From positions 97,570 to 161,569 of the forward strand of contig DASXTC010000037.1 of NCBI GenBank assembly GCA_036505635.1: a stretch of DNA of 64,000 nt. The letters are read 5' to 3'. The stretch is from DASXTC01 sp036505635. GTDB lineage: Bacteria; Acidobacteriota; Polarisedimenticolia; JACPZX01; DASXTC01. This document shows, piece by piece, positions 29,070 through 38,031 of this stretch. The first letter of the stretch is position 1; each line of letters opens with the position of its first letter. The notes under the pieces were generated by a model that was not told the DNA's origin, did no database searches, and saw only the letters and a program-made list of their open reading frames with translations. Made by a program: the position numbers and the translations under genes.

Positions 29070-29512
29070 GAGCGCGCGGCGGACGCTTTCTCCGTGTACC
29101 GAAGCTTGAGCTCGAAGAGGATCCCCTCGATGAGCTCCTTCTCGGCCGGGTCGAGGTTGCCGCGAGTCTTCTGGCGCAGCATGTCGATGATGTCGATCAT
29201 CTGGCGCGCCCCATCGAGGTTGGTCTCCTTGCGCGAGGTCACCGGATCCTCCATCTCCCCCAGTTGAATGAAGGCGGTGGTGGCCAGCGAGATCACGAAG
29301 GAGCTGAACTGCACGGCTTCCAGGGGCCCCTCGGCCGCGGGCTGATCGCCGCGGCGCACCTCGAACCCCTCCCCCAGGATCGTCCGCCCCGGCGCAGGCT
29401 CCTGACGGCTCGCCCCGGCCTCCGCTTCCGGCTGGCGGCGCTCCCCTTCGGAGGTGAAGCTCCTGCGGTCCACGATCTTGACGGGTTCCTTGGGTTCTTT
29501 CGGCTCCGGCAT
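29066..29512 (-). CDS. DUF1844 family protein
   Basis: The 148-aa product starts MPEPKEPKEPVKIVDRRSFT. Its C-terminal half (FSSFVISLATTAFIQLGEME, ARQMIDIIDMLRQKTRGNLD) is the DUF1844 signature. The family is common in Acidobacteriota and delta-type proteobacteria and has no assigned function. The N-terminal third is charged and probably disordered. I chose the ATG at 29512; upstream codons would run into the divergent mazG promoter region. Confidence 0.85.
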   Translation of the reverse strand: MPEPKEPKEPVKIVDRRSFTSEGERRQPEAEAGASRQEPAPGRTILGEGFEVRRGDQPAAEGPLEAVQFSSFVISLATTAFIQLGEMEDPVTSRKETNLDGARQMIDIIDMLRQKTRGNLDPAEKELIEGILFELKLRYTEKASAARS

Positions 29513-29638
29513 ACGAGGCCCCCGGACAGTGACGTTGCTCCCCGCGAGCGTTGGGCTCCGCGGATAGACGTCCCGATGAGGGTACCACCCATGCCTTCTG
29601 GCGATCAATTGGAAGAGACACGTCCGGCGGCCCTTTTC

Positions 29639-29668
29639 TTGAAGGCTTCCCCGACACCGGCATACAAT
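29639..29668 (+). promoter_or_regulatory. mazG promoter
   Basis: There is -35 TTGAAG (29639-29644), an 18-bp spacer and -10 TACAAT (29663-29668). The ATG at 29667 lies inside the -10 element, so it cannot be the mazG start; this supports the TTG at 29697. Confidence 0.55.
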
Positions 29669-29696
29669 GGTTTTTTTTTGGACGGGAGGCAACCTC

Positions 29697-30536
29697 TTGG
29701 ACGAGCGGACCCCTTTCGAGGACCTTGTGGCCGTAATGGCGCGCCTGCGCGGGCCGGACGGCTGCCCGTGGGACAGGCAGCAGACTCTGGAGAGCCTCCG
29801 TGGGTTCCTCGTCGAGGAGACCTACGAGCTCCTGGAGGCCATCGATCGGCGGGAACCGGGCCACCTGCGGGAGGAGCTGGGAGATCTGCTCCTGGAGGTG
29901 GTCTTTCTGGCGGAGATCTGCTCCGAGGAGGGGCTCTTCACCATGGACGACGTGGTCCGAGGGATCCGCGACAAGCTGGTGCGCCGCCATCCCCACGTCT
30001 TCGGCGGGAAGCAGGCCGGCAGCCCGCATGAGGCTATCCAGCACTGGGAGGAGATCAAGAACAAGGAACGGGCCGCATCACCCGGCGGCAAGGAGCCCTG
30101 CCTTCTCGACGGCGTGCCGGTTCACCTCCCCGCGCTGCTGCGCGCCCACCGTCTCTCGACCAAGGCGAGCCTGTCGGGCTTCGACTGGAAGGCCATCGAG
30201 GATCTCCATGCCAAGCTGACAGAGGAGATCGCGGAGTTCCGCGATGCCGCGGCCGCCGGAGACCGCGCCGGAATGGAGGAGGAGCTCGGGGACCTGCTCT
30301 TCACGGTCGCCAACGTCGGGAGGTATTCGGGGATCGATCCCGAAATGGCGCTTCAGGCGGCCAATCGCAAGTTCATCTCCCGGTTCCTGCGCGTCGAGGA
30401 GGAGCTGCGTCGCCGGGGCGTCGAGCCGGGCAAGGCGACACTCGAGGAGATGGAGGCGATCTGGGATCGGGTAAAGGCCGACGACAGGGCGGGAGGCGGG
30501 GGGCCCGCCGGGGATCAGTCGACCAGCTCGAGGTAG
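29697..30536 (+). CDS. mazG: Nucleoside triphosphate pyrophosphohydrolase MazG
   Basis: The 279-aa product has two MazG helical domains. The first has EETYELLEAI and EELGDLLLEVVFLAEIC; the second has LTEEIAEFRDAA and EELGDLLFTVANVGRYSGID. The acidic pairs bind magnesium to hydrolyse (d)NTPs, including damaged nucleotides. The TTG at 29697 follows GGGAGG with seven-base spacing. It is the only plus-strand gene between comEC and ssb, and its 3' end overlaps the convergent accA gene by 22 bp. Confidence 0.95.
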   Translation: MDERTPFEDLVAVMARLRGPDGCPWDRQQTLESLRGFLVEETYELLEAIDRREPGHLREELGDLLLEVVFLAEICSEEGLFTMDDVVRGIRDKLVRRHPHVFGGKQAGSPHEAIQHWEEIKNKERAASPGGKEPCLLDGVPVHLPALLRAHRLSTKASLSGFDWKAIEDLHAKLTEEIAEFRDAAAAGDRAGMEEELGDLLFTVANVGRYSGIDPEMALQAANRKFISRFLRVEEELRRRGVEPGKATLEEMEAIWDRVKADDRAGGGGPAGDQSTSSR

Positions 30537-31498
30537 CTTCCCATCCGGCGGAACTTGCCGATGCGCCGGTCCAGCAGCTCCTCCGGGTCGAGCGCCACGA
30601 GCGTCGCGAGCTGCCGCTCCAGGCATTCACCCACGATCCGGGCCGTCACCTGGTGGTCCGTGTGGGCTCCGCCGGGCACCTCCGGAATGATCTCGTCGAC
30701 CAGGCCGAGCCCCTTGAGATCCTGAGCCGTGAGCTTCAGCGCCCTGGCGGCCTCCTTCTTCCACTTCTCCTGGTCCTTCCAGAGGATCGCCGCGCACCCT
30801 TCGGGGCTGATTACCGAGTAGATGGCGTGCTCGAGGATGTTGACCACGTCTCCCATGCCCAGCGCGAGCGCCCCGCCGCTCCCCCCCTCCCCCGTGATGG
30901 TGGCGATGAAGGGGACGCGCAGGCACGCCATCTCCCGCAGGCAGACCGCGATCGCCTCGGCCTGGCCACGCTCCTCCGCGCCGATACCCGGGTAGGCACC
31001 GGGCGTGTCGATGAAGGTGAGGATCGGCCGGCCGAACTTCTCGGCGAGCTTCATGACCCGCAGGGTCTTCCGGTACCCCTCCGGCCTCGACATCCCGAAG
31101 TTGCGGAACAGCTTCTCCTTCGTGTCGCGCCCCTTCTGATGTCCGATGACGCAGACCGCCATGCCGTTGAAGAACCCGAACCCCGCGACGACGGCGGGAT
31201 CCTCCTTGAACTTGCGATCGCCGTGGACCTCGACGAAGTCCTCGACCAGGTAGCGGATGTAATCGAGGGTGTAGGGACGCTGAGCGTGACGCGCGACGAG
31301 CGTCTTCTGCCACGGCGAGAGCCGGGAGAAGATCTCCTGCCTGAGTCCGGTGAGCCTCACCTTGATCCGATCGATCTCGGCCTGCGTGTCCCGACTGGCC
31401 GGAAAGGCGGAGAGCTCCTCGATCCGTCGTTCGAGCTCGACGATCGGCGCCTCGAAAGCGTCTTCGCTGCTGGGGGTCAGGCCTGGGATTCGGGGCAT
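30515..31498 (-). CDS. accA: Acetyl-CoA carboxylase carboxyltransferase subunit alpha
   Basis: The product (327 aa from the chosen ATG) has an N-terminal helical part, then HGDRKFKEDPAVVAGFGFFN, FIDTPGAYPGIGAEERGQAE and TGEGGSGGALALGMGD, which form the biotin/acetyl-CoA site. With AccD it transfers carboxylate to acetyl-CoA for malonyl-CoA. GGGAGGAG sits ten bases before ATG 31498. The earlier ATG at 31546 lies inside the promoter spacer, so it is rejected. Confidence 0.95.
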   Translation of the reverse strand: MPRIPGLTPSSEDAFEAPIVELERRIEELSAFPASRDTQAEIDRIKVRLTGLRQEIFSRLSPWQKTLVARHAQRPYTLDYIRYLVEDFVEVHGDRKFKEDPAVVAGFGFFNGMAVCVIGHQKGRDTKEKLFRNFGMSRPEGYRKTLRVMKLAEKFGRPILTFIDTPGAYPGIGAEERGQAEAIAVCLREMACLRVPFIATITGEGGSGGALALGMGDVVNILEHAIYSVISPEGCAAILWKDQEKWKKEAARALKLTAQDLKGLGLVDEIIPEVPGGAHTDHQVTARIVGECLERQLATLVALDPEELLDRRIGKFRRMGSYLELVD

Positions 31499-31532
31499 GC
31501 GGGCAGGGCTCCTCCCGAGATCGTGGGAGGTG

Positions 31533-31562
31533 AATGTATCAATCACATGCCCGCGGTGTCAA
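31533..31562 (-). promoter_or_regulatory. accA promoter
   Basis: Minus-strand -35 TTGACA (31557-31562), an 18-bp spacer and -10 TACATT (31533-31538). The -35 box overlaps the stop codon of the upstream nucleotidyltransferase gene, so accA appears to be separately transcribed. Confidence 0.6.
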
Positions 31563-33313
31563 CGACGGCTCGCCTGCCGGACCAGGCGTTGGGCCAACCG
31601 GCGCTGCTCTTCCTCGCCGAGGGCTCCTCCGTCCAGAGCGGCCCACCGCAGCTTCGAGAGGATCGAGGCGTAGAGGGGGCCAGGCGGCAGTCCCATCGCC
31701 CGGAGGGTTCGACCGTCCACCGAAGACCGTACGTGTCGGAGACTCTCGAGATAGAGCCGCACCTCTCGCGCGGCCCGAGGCGGGCCCGCGGCCCAGGCGA
31801 TCGCGAGGATCTCCGGGGGCACCGCTTCGCAGAGGCGGACGATCCGGCTCGGCCGCGTGGCCCCGGCGAGCCCGCGCAGCAGGTCGGCCAGCGCCTGCGC
31901 CGACGTGCGGAGCAGGACCGCCGCACTCCCCGTGATGCGCAGCCGCGCGGCCAGGGCCTCCCGCTGCGGCGCGCGTGCCTCGAGGGCGAGCAGCATCAAG
32001 GTGGGCAACAACGCGCTCGCGGGGCGCTCCGCCGCCTCGAGCAGCCCGGACCTGAAGCCTGCATGGAGTCTGGCAACCGCCCGGCGCACGCGCGCATTCC
32101 AGCTCAGGCCGGAACCCAGATGGGGCAGGAGCCCGAGCTTCGCGCACCACGCCAGCGCGGCGGCCGGTTCGGGCTCGCGCGCGATGAGGCCGAGCTCGCG
32201 GCGGAGCCTTTCGCCCCCGAGCGCTTCGAAGGCCCCGAGCCGGAGCGCCAGCGCCAGGCCCGAGAGGGTCTCGTCGCTCGGCGTGAAGCCGAAGCGCGCG
32301 GCGAACCTCGCGATGCGCAAGGCGCGCGTGGGGTCCTCGACGATGCTGAGGAGATGGTGGATCCGCAGGGTCCTGAGGCGCAGATCGCGTTCGCCCCCCA
32401 GCTCGTCCACCAGACGGGCGCCACCTCCGTTCTCCAGCCGCACCGCCATGGCGTTGATCGTGACGTCCCGGCGCAGAAGATCGTCGAGCAGAGTGCCAGG
32501 CTCCACCCGTGGCAGCGACGCGGGCACCGCGTAGGTCTCACGCCGCGCCGTGGCGACGTCGATCCGTGTCGCCGCCCCGCCGGGCGCCGGCGCCTCTTCA
32601 TCCAGGATCACGGAGGCGGTCCCGAAGGTGGCGTGGCGGATGACGCGGCCATTCACGAGTCTTGCGAGATCGGCCGCGAAGGCGATCCCGTCCCCCTCCA
32701 CGACGAGATCGAGGTCGCCGGCGCTCCGGCCCAGCAGCAGGTCGCGCACGACCCCCCCCACGAGGAAGAGCCCGACCCCCCTGGCCCGCGCGAGCGCAGC
32801 CGCCTTCCCGAGGAACGTCGCCCGCCATCCGTCACCGGCGGATTCGATCGCCCCGCGCAAAGACCGGCCCGCGGGGCGCGCGGCCTGCGGACCCGAGCCG
32901 GCCGGCCGGTTCAGGATCCCGTCGAGGCTCTCCCGGGTGATGAAGCCCAGCAAGGTGCCCCTCGCGCGGCTCACCAGCAGGCCCGGGGCGATGCCGCGCG
33001 CGGCCCTCCACATCGAGCGCGGTCCGGCCCCCGGATCGACCCGAGGTGAGCCACCGCACACCAGATCGGCGACGCGGATCGCGGCCGCGCCGTGGCGTAT
33101 CGCGTTCTGGGTCTGGGGTCCGGTCACCAGGCCCACCGGCCTTCCGCGCCGGACCACCGGAGCGCCGGCGGCCCGGTGGATCCGCAGCCGCCTCGCCGCC
33201 TCGGCCACGCTCTCGGTGGCGCCGACAGCGACCCGCAGAGGCTCCATCAGATCGCGAGCGCGCGGGCGCCTCGTCGAGCCCCTCATTGTCCGGCCGACCC
33301 GCGAGCGTCTCAC
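31559..33313 (-). CDS. CBS-domain tRNA nucleotidyltransferase / poly(A) polymerase family protein
   Basis: The 584-aa product has an N-terminal CBS pair (RARDLMEPLRVAVGATESVA ... GRPVGLVTG, second half near GLLVSRARGTLLGFITRESL). The class II nucleotidyltransferase head follows (FLVGGVVRDLLLGRSAGDLD; G-G then D-x-D, RHATFGTASVIL, LLRRDVTINAMAV). A helical RNA-binding tail includes VEDPTRALRIARFAARFGF. Proteins of this layout add CCA, or only A, to tRNA; which one cannot be told here. No DHH domain precedes the CBS pair, unlike many relatives. The GTG start overlaps the xerD stop as GTGA. Confidence 0.85.
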   Translation of the reverse strand: MRRSRVGRTMRGSTRRPRARDLMEPLRVAVGATESVAEAARRLRIHRAAGAPVVRRGRPVGLVTGPQTQNAIRHGAAAIRVADLVCGGSPRVDPGAGPRSMWRAARGIAPGLLVSRARGTLLGFITRESLDGILNRPAGSGPQAARPAGRSLRGAIESAGDGWRATFLGKAAALARARGVGLFLVGGVVRDLLLGRSAGDLDLVVEGDGIAFAADLARLVNGRVIRHATFGTASVILDEEAPAPGGAATRIDVATARRETYAVPASLPRVEPGTLLDDLLRRDVTINAMAVRLENGGGARLVDELGGERDLRLRTLRIHHLLSIVEDPTRALRIARFAARFGFTPSDETLSGLALALRLGAFEALGGERLRRELGLIAREPEPAAALAWCAKLGLLPHLGSGLSWNARVRRAVARLHAGFRSGLLEAAERPASALLPTLMLLALEARAPQREALAARLRITGSAAVLLRTSAQALADLLRGLAGATRPSRIVRLCEAVPPEILAIAWAAGPPRAAREVRLYLESLRHVRSSVDGRTLRAMGLPPGPLYASILSKLRWAALDGGALGEEEQRRLAQRLVRQASRR

Positions 33314-34260
33314 GCGCGCGGATGGAAGCGCTGATAGAGCCTCTTCAAGCGCTCCCGGTTGACGTGGGTGTAGATCTGGGTCGTGGAGATGTCGGCGTGC
33401 CCAAGCATCTTCTGCACGGAGCGCAGGTCGGCGCCGTGCTCGAGCAGGTGCGTGGCGAAACTGTGCCTCATGACGTGCGGGCTGAGACGTGAGGAGGGGA
33501 TCCCCACCTCGCTGCCGTATCGCTTCAGGTTCTTCCAGAAGCCCTGCCTCGTGAGTCGCGTCCCGCGGGCGGAGACGAAGAGCATGCCACTCGTCCTGCC
33601 GCGCAGGAGGGCCGGGCGCGATTTGGCGATGTAACTCTGCACGCAGCGGGCCGCCTCCTTGCCGAAGGGGACCAGGCGCTCCTTGGCGCGCTTCCCCATG
33701 CAGATCAGGTATCCCATCTCGAGGTTGAGGCTATCGAGCTTCAGGAAGACGAGCTCCGAGACGCGGATTCCGGTCGCGTAGACGAGCTCGAGCATCGCGG
33801 CGTCCCGCAGCCCGAGCGGCTCGCCGCGATCCGGAGCCCGCAGGAGCCGCTCGACCTCGTCGAGGCTGAGTGAGCGCGGCAGCCTCCGCTCCACGCGGAG
33901 CGTGTCGATGCCGTCGGTGGGGTTCGCCTCCAGAAGCCCCTCCGACACCAGAAACCGGAAGAAGGCCCTCAGTGTCGCCTGCGACCGCCGGACGGAGCGC
34001 GGCGAACGGGTCGCGATCCCGGAGGCGCCGCTCCCCTCCCCCAGGGAGAGGGCCCGGCGGTATTCGAGGATGGCCGGGCGCGTCACGTCCGCCGCCGAGC
34101 GCAGGCGTCGCCGGCGCGCCCAGCCCGCAAAGCAGGAAAGGTCCGAGCCATAGGCGAGTATGGTGTTCTGCGAGAGCCCCCGCTCGGTGCTGATGTAGTC
34201 GAGGAAACGCTCCACGTGCGCCTCCAGGTCGGAAGGTCCCTTCCTCGCCGTCCTGCTCAC
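33310..34260 (-). CDS. xerD: Site-specific tyrosine recombinase XerC/XerD
   Basis: The 316-aa product has an N-terminal SAM-like core-binding domain and a catalytic domain: Arg in YATGIRVSEL, HVMRHSFATHLLEHGAD, Lys in the strand region, LGHADISTTQIYTHV with the nucleophilic Tyr. It resolves chromosome dimers at dif. It lies in a packed dtd-xerD-nucleotidyltransferase run with four-base overlaps on both sides, not next to attachment repeats, so it is a housekeeping recombinase. Confidence 0.93.
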   Translation of the reverse strand: MSRTARKGPSDLEAHVERFLDYISTERGLSQNTILAYGSDLSCFAGWARRRRLRSAADVTRPAILEYRRALSLGEGSGASGIATRSPRSVRRSQATLRAFFRFLVSEGLLEANPTDGIDTLRVERRLPRSLSLDEVERLLRAPDRGEPLGLRDAAMLELVYATGIRVSELVFLKLDSLNLEMGYLICMGKRAKERLVPFGKEAARCVQSYIAKSRPALLRGRTSGMLFVSARGTRLTRQGFWKNLKRYGSEVGIPSSRLSPHVMRHSFATHLLEHGADLRSVQKMLGHADISTTQIYTHVNRERLKRLYQRFHPRA

Positions 34261-34709
34261 GGGCTCTGCTCCAGGACGAAGGTCACGGGCCCCGAATTGA
34301 CCAGCTCGACCTCCATCATGGCCCGAAAGGTCCCGGTCTCCACCTTCAACCCCCGCCCGCGCAAGGCCGCGACGAACCGCGCGTAGATGGGCTCGGCCTC
34401 GCCGGGAGGGGCGGCGCCGTCGAAGCTAGGCCTGGTCCCCTTGCGCACCGAGCCGGCGAGCGTGAACTGGGAGACCGCGAGGATCTCGCCACCGAGGTCC
34501 TTCACCGATCGTTCCATCCGTTCGTTGACGCCGGCCTCGGCGGCGAAGACTCTCAGGTTGGCGACCTTCTCCGCGAGGCGATCGACCACCCCCTCGGTGT
34601 CGCCTCGTTCCACGCCGACCAGGAGGAGCAGCCCCGGACCGATCGCCGCCTGCACGACGCCCTCGGCCCGCACGCTGGCGCGCGTGACGCGCTGGAGCAC
34701 GATCCTCAT
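34257..34709 (-). CDS. dtd: D-aminoacyl-tRNA deacylase
   Basis: The 150-aa product starts MRIVLQRVTRASVRAEGVVQ and contains LAVSQFTLAGSVRKGTRPSF and the C-terminal NSGPVTFVLE; these form the SQxT and NxGPVT motifs that hydrolyse D-aminoacyl-tRNAs. Length is standard. It lies eight bases after the murJ stop. Confidence 0.96.
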   Translation of the reverse strand: MRIVLQRVTRASVRAEGVVQAAIGPGLLLLVGVERGDTEGVVDRLAEKVANLRVFAAEAGVNERMERSVKDLGGEILAVSQFTLAGSVRKGTRPSFDGAAPPGEAEPIYARFVAALRGRGLKVETGTFRAMMEVELVNSGPVTFVLEQSP

Positions 34710-34716
34710 GGGGCGA

Positions 34717-36291
34717 TCATCGCGGCCGGCCGGAGCGCCGCAACGGGACCGCGGCGAGGACGTCGTGCATCTCCTTGACCCCGAACATGCGGCACAAGGC
34801 GAAGTAGGCGATCGTCGAGACGCCCAGCGTCGTGAAGAGCGACAGGGCACGCGCCGCGGGGAGCCCCGAGTAGAGCGCGCCGGTCCATCCTAACACAGCC
34901 ACCGCGACCCCCCCCATGAGCGCCGCGGCCAGGAGGATCCTCAGGGAGGGCAGGAGCAGATCCACCACCCAGGGGAGCCCGTGCCGGCGCGCGAAGGTCC
35001 CCATGAGGAGGCACATGTTGAGCGTGGCGGAGAGGGAGTCCGCCAGGGCGATGCCACCGTGGGACATCAGCCAGCTCAGCGAGGTGCAGAAGATGAGGTG
35101 AGCCCCCAGCGTCCAGGCCGCGAGGATCGCCGGGGTCCGCGTGTCCTTCTGAGAGTAGAAGGCCGGAGCGAGGATCTTCACGGCGCCGAAGGGGAAGAGC
35201 CCCACCGCGTAGAACAGCAGGGCGTGCGCGGTGTAGGCGGTGTCCTCGGGGCTGAAGCGGCCGCGCTCGAACAGCGTGCCGATGATCGGCCCTCTCAGCA
35301 GGATGAGACCGATCGACGCGGGCAGGGTGATGAAGGCGACGACCCTCAATCCGTACAGGAGCGTCCGCCGCATGTCGTCGATCTTGCCGGCGGCCGCCTG
35401 GCGCGACAGAGTGGGGAGGATCACCGTCGAGATCGATATCGCGAACGAGCCGAGGGCCAGCTCGTTGACCCGGCCCGAGTAATAGAGCGCCGAGACGCTC
35501 CCCTCCTTGAGCATGGAGGCGAACAGCGAGTCGATCAGCAGCGTGATCTGCGTGATGCCCATGCCGAACAGCCCCGGCAGCATCAGACGTCCGATCTGCC
35601 TCACGCCGGGATGAGTGAACCCCATCACGATTGGAAAGCGCATCCCCTTGCGGATGACGAACGGGATCTGGAACGCGAGCTGGAGCAGCCCGCCCGCCAG
35701 CACGCCCCAGGCGAAGGCATAGGCCGGCTCGCGCACGAAGGGCGAGAGCCCCAGCGCGGCGCCGATGATGCTGAGGTTGAGCAGGACCGGGGTGAACGCG
35801 GGGACGGCGAACGAGCCGTGGACGTTGAGAATCCCCTGGATGAGGGCGGCCAGCCCGATGAAAAGCAGATAGGGGAACATCAGGCGGTTGAGGCTCACGG
35901 TGAGGTTCCACTTGTCCTCTATGCCGCTGAATCCGTACGCCAGCACCTTCACAACTGCCGGCGAGAAGATGACGCCCAGCGCCGTGAGCACCATGAGCAC
36001 GCAGGTCATCGTCCAGAACGTGGCCGCCGCGAAGTGCCACATCTCCCTGCGGCGCTCGGGCTTCGCATAGTCCGACAGCGTCGGCACGAAGGCGGCCGTG
36101 AAGGCGCCCTCCCCCACCAGCCGGCGAAACAGGTTCGGGATCCGGAATGCGATGATGAATGCATCGGCCGTGCGCGAGGCGCCGAGCATCTGAGCCTGCA
36201 GATTGTCGCGGACGTATCCGAGGACGCGCGACAGGAGGGTCATGAAGGACATGACCCCGGCGGAGCGAACGAGACGCCGTTCCTCTTCCAT
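34717..36291 (-). CDS. murJ: Lipid II flippase MurJ
   Basis: The 524-aa product has about 14 hydrophobic segments and the MurJ openings SRVLGYVRDNLQAQMLGASR and FRIPNLFRRLVGEGAFTAAF. It flips the peptidoglycan precursor lipid II across the inner membrane. It is the first gene of the leftward murJ-dtd-xerD-nucleotidyltransferase run and is divergent from ssb. Confidence 0.95.
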   Translation of the reverse strand: MEEERRLVRSAGVMSFMTLLSRVLGYVRDNLQAQMLGASRTADAFIIAFRIPNLFRRLVGEGAFTAAFVPTLSDYAKPERRREMWHFAAATFWTMTCVLMVLTALGVIFSPAVVKVLAYGFSGIEDKWNLTVSLNRLMFPYLLFIGLAALIQGILNVHGSFAVPAFTPVLLNLSIIGAALGLSPFVREPAYAFAWGVLAGGLLQLAFQIPFVIRKGMRFPIVMGFTHPGVRQIGRLMLPGLFGMGITQITLLIDSLFASMLKEGSVSALYYSGRVNELALGSFAISISTVILPTLSRQAAAGKIDDMRRTLLYGLRVVAFITLPASIGLILLRGPIIGTLFERGRFSPEDTAYTAHALLFYAVGLFPFGAVKILAPAFYSQKDTRTPAILAAWTLGAHLIFCTSLSWLMSHGGIALADSLSATLNMCLLMGTFARRHGLPWVVDLLLPSLRILLAAALMGGVAVAVLGWTGALYSGLPAARALSLFTTLGVSTIAYFALCRMFGVKEMHDVLAAVPLRRSGRPR

Positions 36292-36337
36292 CGGAGGGGA
36301 CCTCAGGTTCCCCTCACCGGCGGATGGAGCCGTTTCC

Positions 36338-36365
36338 TTGACAGAGGGGGGGCTTATGATAGTCT
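36338..36365 (+). promoter_or_regulatory. ssb promoter
   Basis: -35 TTGACA (36338-36343), a 16-bp spacer and -10 TAGTCT (36360-36365) precede the ssb ATG by 37 bp. The -10 is weak, but a TG lies just upstream. It sits in the murJ/ssb divergent gap. Confidence 0.45.
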
Positions 36366-36402
36366 AGGCCCGTCGCTCCGTCACCCCTGAAAGGGCCCTC
36401 GC

Positions 36403-36834
36403 ATGGCAAGCATCAACAAGGTGATACTCGTCGGCAACCTGGGACGCGATCCGGAGATGCGCTACACACCGAGCGGCGCGCCGGTGGCCAACTTCACGCT
36501 GGCCACCAACGATGTCTGGACCGACAAGGCGGGGCAGAAACAGGAACGCACGGAGTGGCACCGGATTGTGGTCTGGGGAAAAACAGCGGAGATCGCCGGC
36601 CAGTACCTCGCGAAGGGCAAGCAGGTCTACGTGGAAGGGTCGCTCCAGACCCGCGAGTGGAACGATCGCGACGGCAACAAGCGTCAGACGACCGAGATTC
36701 GCGCCCAGCGCGTGATCATGCTCGGCCGTGGAGAGGGACGCGCCGCCGCGGGCGAGCCCGCCAGGGCCGCCGAGACCGAGATGGACACCGGCCCCGAGCC
36801 GCAGATGAGCAACGAGGACGACATCCCGTTCTGA
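36403..36834 (+). CDS. ssb: Single-stranded DNA-binding protein
   Basis: The 143-aa product starts MASINKVILVGNLGRDPEMR, a bacterial SSB OB fold, and contains TEWHRIVVWGKTAEIAGQYL. It ends EDDIPF, the acidic tip that recruits replication and repair partners. The linker is shorter than in E. coli. Confidence 0.97.
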   Translation: MASINKVILVGNLGRDPEMRYTPSGAPVANFTLATNDVWTDKAGQKQERTEWHRIVVWGKTAEIAGQYLAKGKQVYVEGSLQTREWNDRDGNKRQTTEIRAQRVIMLGRGEGRAAAGEPARAAETEMDTGPEPQMSNEDDIPF

Positions 36835-36858
36835 TTCCGGTTTCGGGATCCCCGGCGT

Positions 36859-37569
36859 CTAACTCGAGGCGGGCGAGAGCCGCTGGGAGGCTTCACGGCT
36901 GTAGGGCGAGTCCGGGTATTCCTCCGTGACGCGACGGTAGATCTCCCGGGCCTCATCGATCTTCCCCTGCCCCTCAAGAAGCCTCGCCTGTCCCATCATG
37001 GCCATCTCGATGGGGAATTGCGCCGGCGAGCTGGTGACGAGCCCCGCATAGATCTCCAGTGCACCGGCCGCGTCCCCCTGCGCCTCGTGCACCTGGGCCT
37101 GCTGGAAGCGCGCCGAGGAGGAGAGGAACTGGTCGGGATCGGAGGCGATCTGGCCAAGCGTCTGGAGCGCCCCCGCGAGGTCGCCGACCTCCTTCTGCCC
37201 CACGGCCTTGTAATAGGTCGCCCATTTCGCGCCGGACGAGCTGGGATGATCGGCAATCACGACGTCGGCCAGGCGGATGACCGCCTCGAACTTCTGGCGC
37301 CTCGTCGCGTAGGCGGCCCCGGGCGCTCCTTCATCGGCCGCCGGCGTGGCCATGACCCTGTACACCGCGGCCAGCTTCAATCGCGCCTCGGCTGCCCGGC
37401 TGCGCGAGTACCAGAACCCACCGGCCACGGCCGCCGCCAGAAGGACCACGGCGCCGGCGGCGATCGCCACGCTGCGGGAGTGAAGCCGCACCGATTCGGC
37501 GAGCCCGCTGAGCCCCTCGACCAGCTCATCGCGCTTGATCTCCTTACGTGTGATCTTCATGCCGGGCAC
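36859..37569 (-). CDS. Membrane-anchored TPR protein (YfgM-like)
   Basis: The product (236 aa from GTG) starts with a charged cytosolic segment (KITRKEIKRDELVEGL), one membrane helix (VAIAAGAVVLLAAAVAGGFW) and periplasmic TPR-like helices (YPDSPYSREAS at the end). AAGGAG lies five bases before the GTG at 37569; the ATG at 37560 is the alternative. YfgM-like proteins associate with periplasmic folding or envelope machinery, so the role here is only a guess. It is convergent with ssb. Confidence 0.75.
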   Translation of the reverse strand: MPGMKITRKEIKRDELVEGLSGLAESVRLHSRSVAIAAGAVVLLAAAVAGGFWYSRSRAAEARLKLAAVYRVMATPAADEGAPGAAYATRRQKFEAVIRLADVVIADHPSSSGAKWATYYKAVGQKEVGDLAGALQTLGQIASDPDQFLSSSARFQQAQVHEAQGDAAGALEIYAGLVTSSPAQFPIEMAMMGQARLLEGQGKIDEAREIYRRVTEEYPDSPYSREASQRLSPASS

Positions 37570-37617
37570 GGAGACTCCTTCGAAGCCGGTCGACGCCACC
37601 TTTTGGATGAGGCGATT

Positions 37618-37646
37618 ATCGTAGTGTGAGGCCGTGGGGCTGTCAA
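37618..37646 (-). promoter_or_regulatory. Promoter of the anchored TPR gene
   Basis: Minus-strand -35 TTGACA (37641-37646), a 17-bp spacer and -10 TACGAT (37618-37623). The -35 ends four bases from the left attachment repeat of element 1, so the insertion left this promoter intact. Confidence 0.6.
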
Positions 37647-37649
37647 TCG

Positions 37650-37696
37650 GTGGTGGGCCCGGCGAGACTCGAACTCACGACCTACGGTTTAGGAAA
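37650..37696. repeat. attL: 47-bp direct repeat, remnant of tRNA-Arg 3' half
   Basis: Identical over 47 bp to 46991-47037. It runs from the anticodon-loop side of tRNA-Arg(CCT) through the encoded CCA, then diverges (AAAAC against AAACC). Being only half a tRNA, it is not a functional gene. Confidence 0.93.
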
Positions 37697-38031
37697 ACGA
37701 CGGGGCACTGAAAACGCCTGGAGGCCGAATCCCTTGTGGGGCGCGGCTTCCAGGCGATTTTCTTTTTGGACACCTACACTTAGGACCCTCCGCGCCCCGT
37801 CCGTTGTCGGCACTCGTTGACCGTCCTTGACCGTCCCTGTCGCTCGAAGTATGGGCGGACCCCCCCCCAAACCCCCCCACACTGATCCGCGGCGCCCTCG
37901 ACGGCCCGCGATCACACTCTCGGCTCGTGGTAGCATGACCCCGGCGCCCCCGACCGTTCGCGACGGGGCCGGGACTTCCGAGACTCGGCAGGGGGCGCGC
38001 TCCACTCTCTCGGGCTGCACTCGGAGCGGAA
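37697..38031. other. Left-end noncoding region of element 1
   Basis: No gene is supported in these 335 bp. The region contains two tandem copies of TTGACCGTCC (37817-37836) and a C-rich 19-mer, CCCCCAAACCCCCCCACAC (37864-37882). The 19-mer recurs in the same orientation near the right end (46906-46924). These are candidate arm-type sites for the integrase or its excision factor. The second TTGACC with TATGGG 17 bp further on is a possible rightward promoter. Confidence 0.5.
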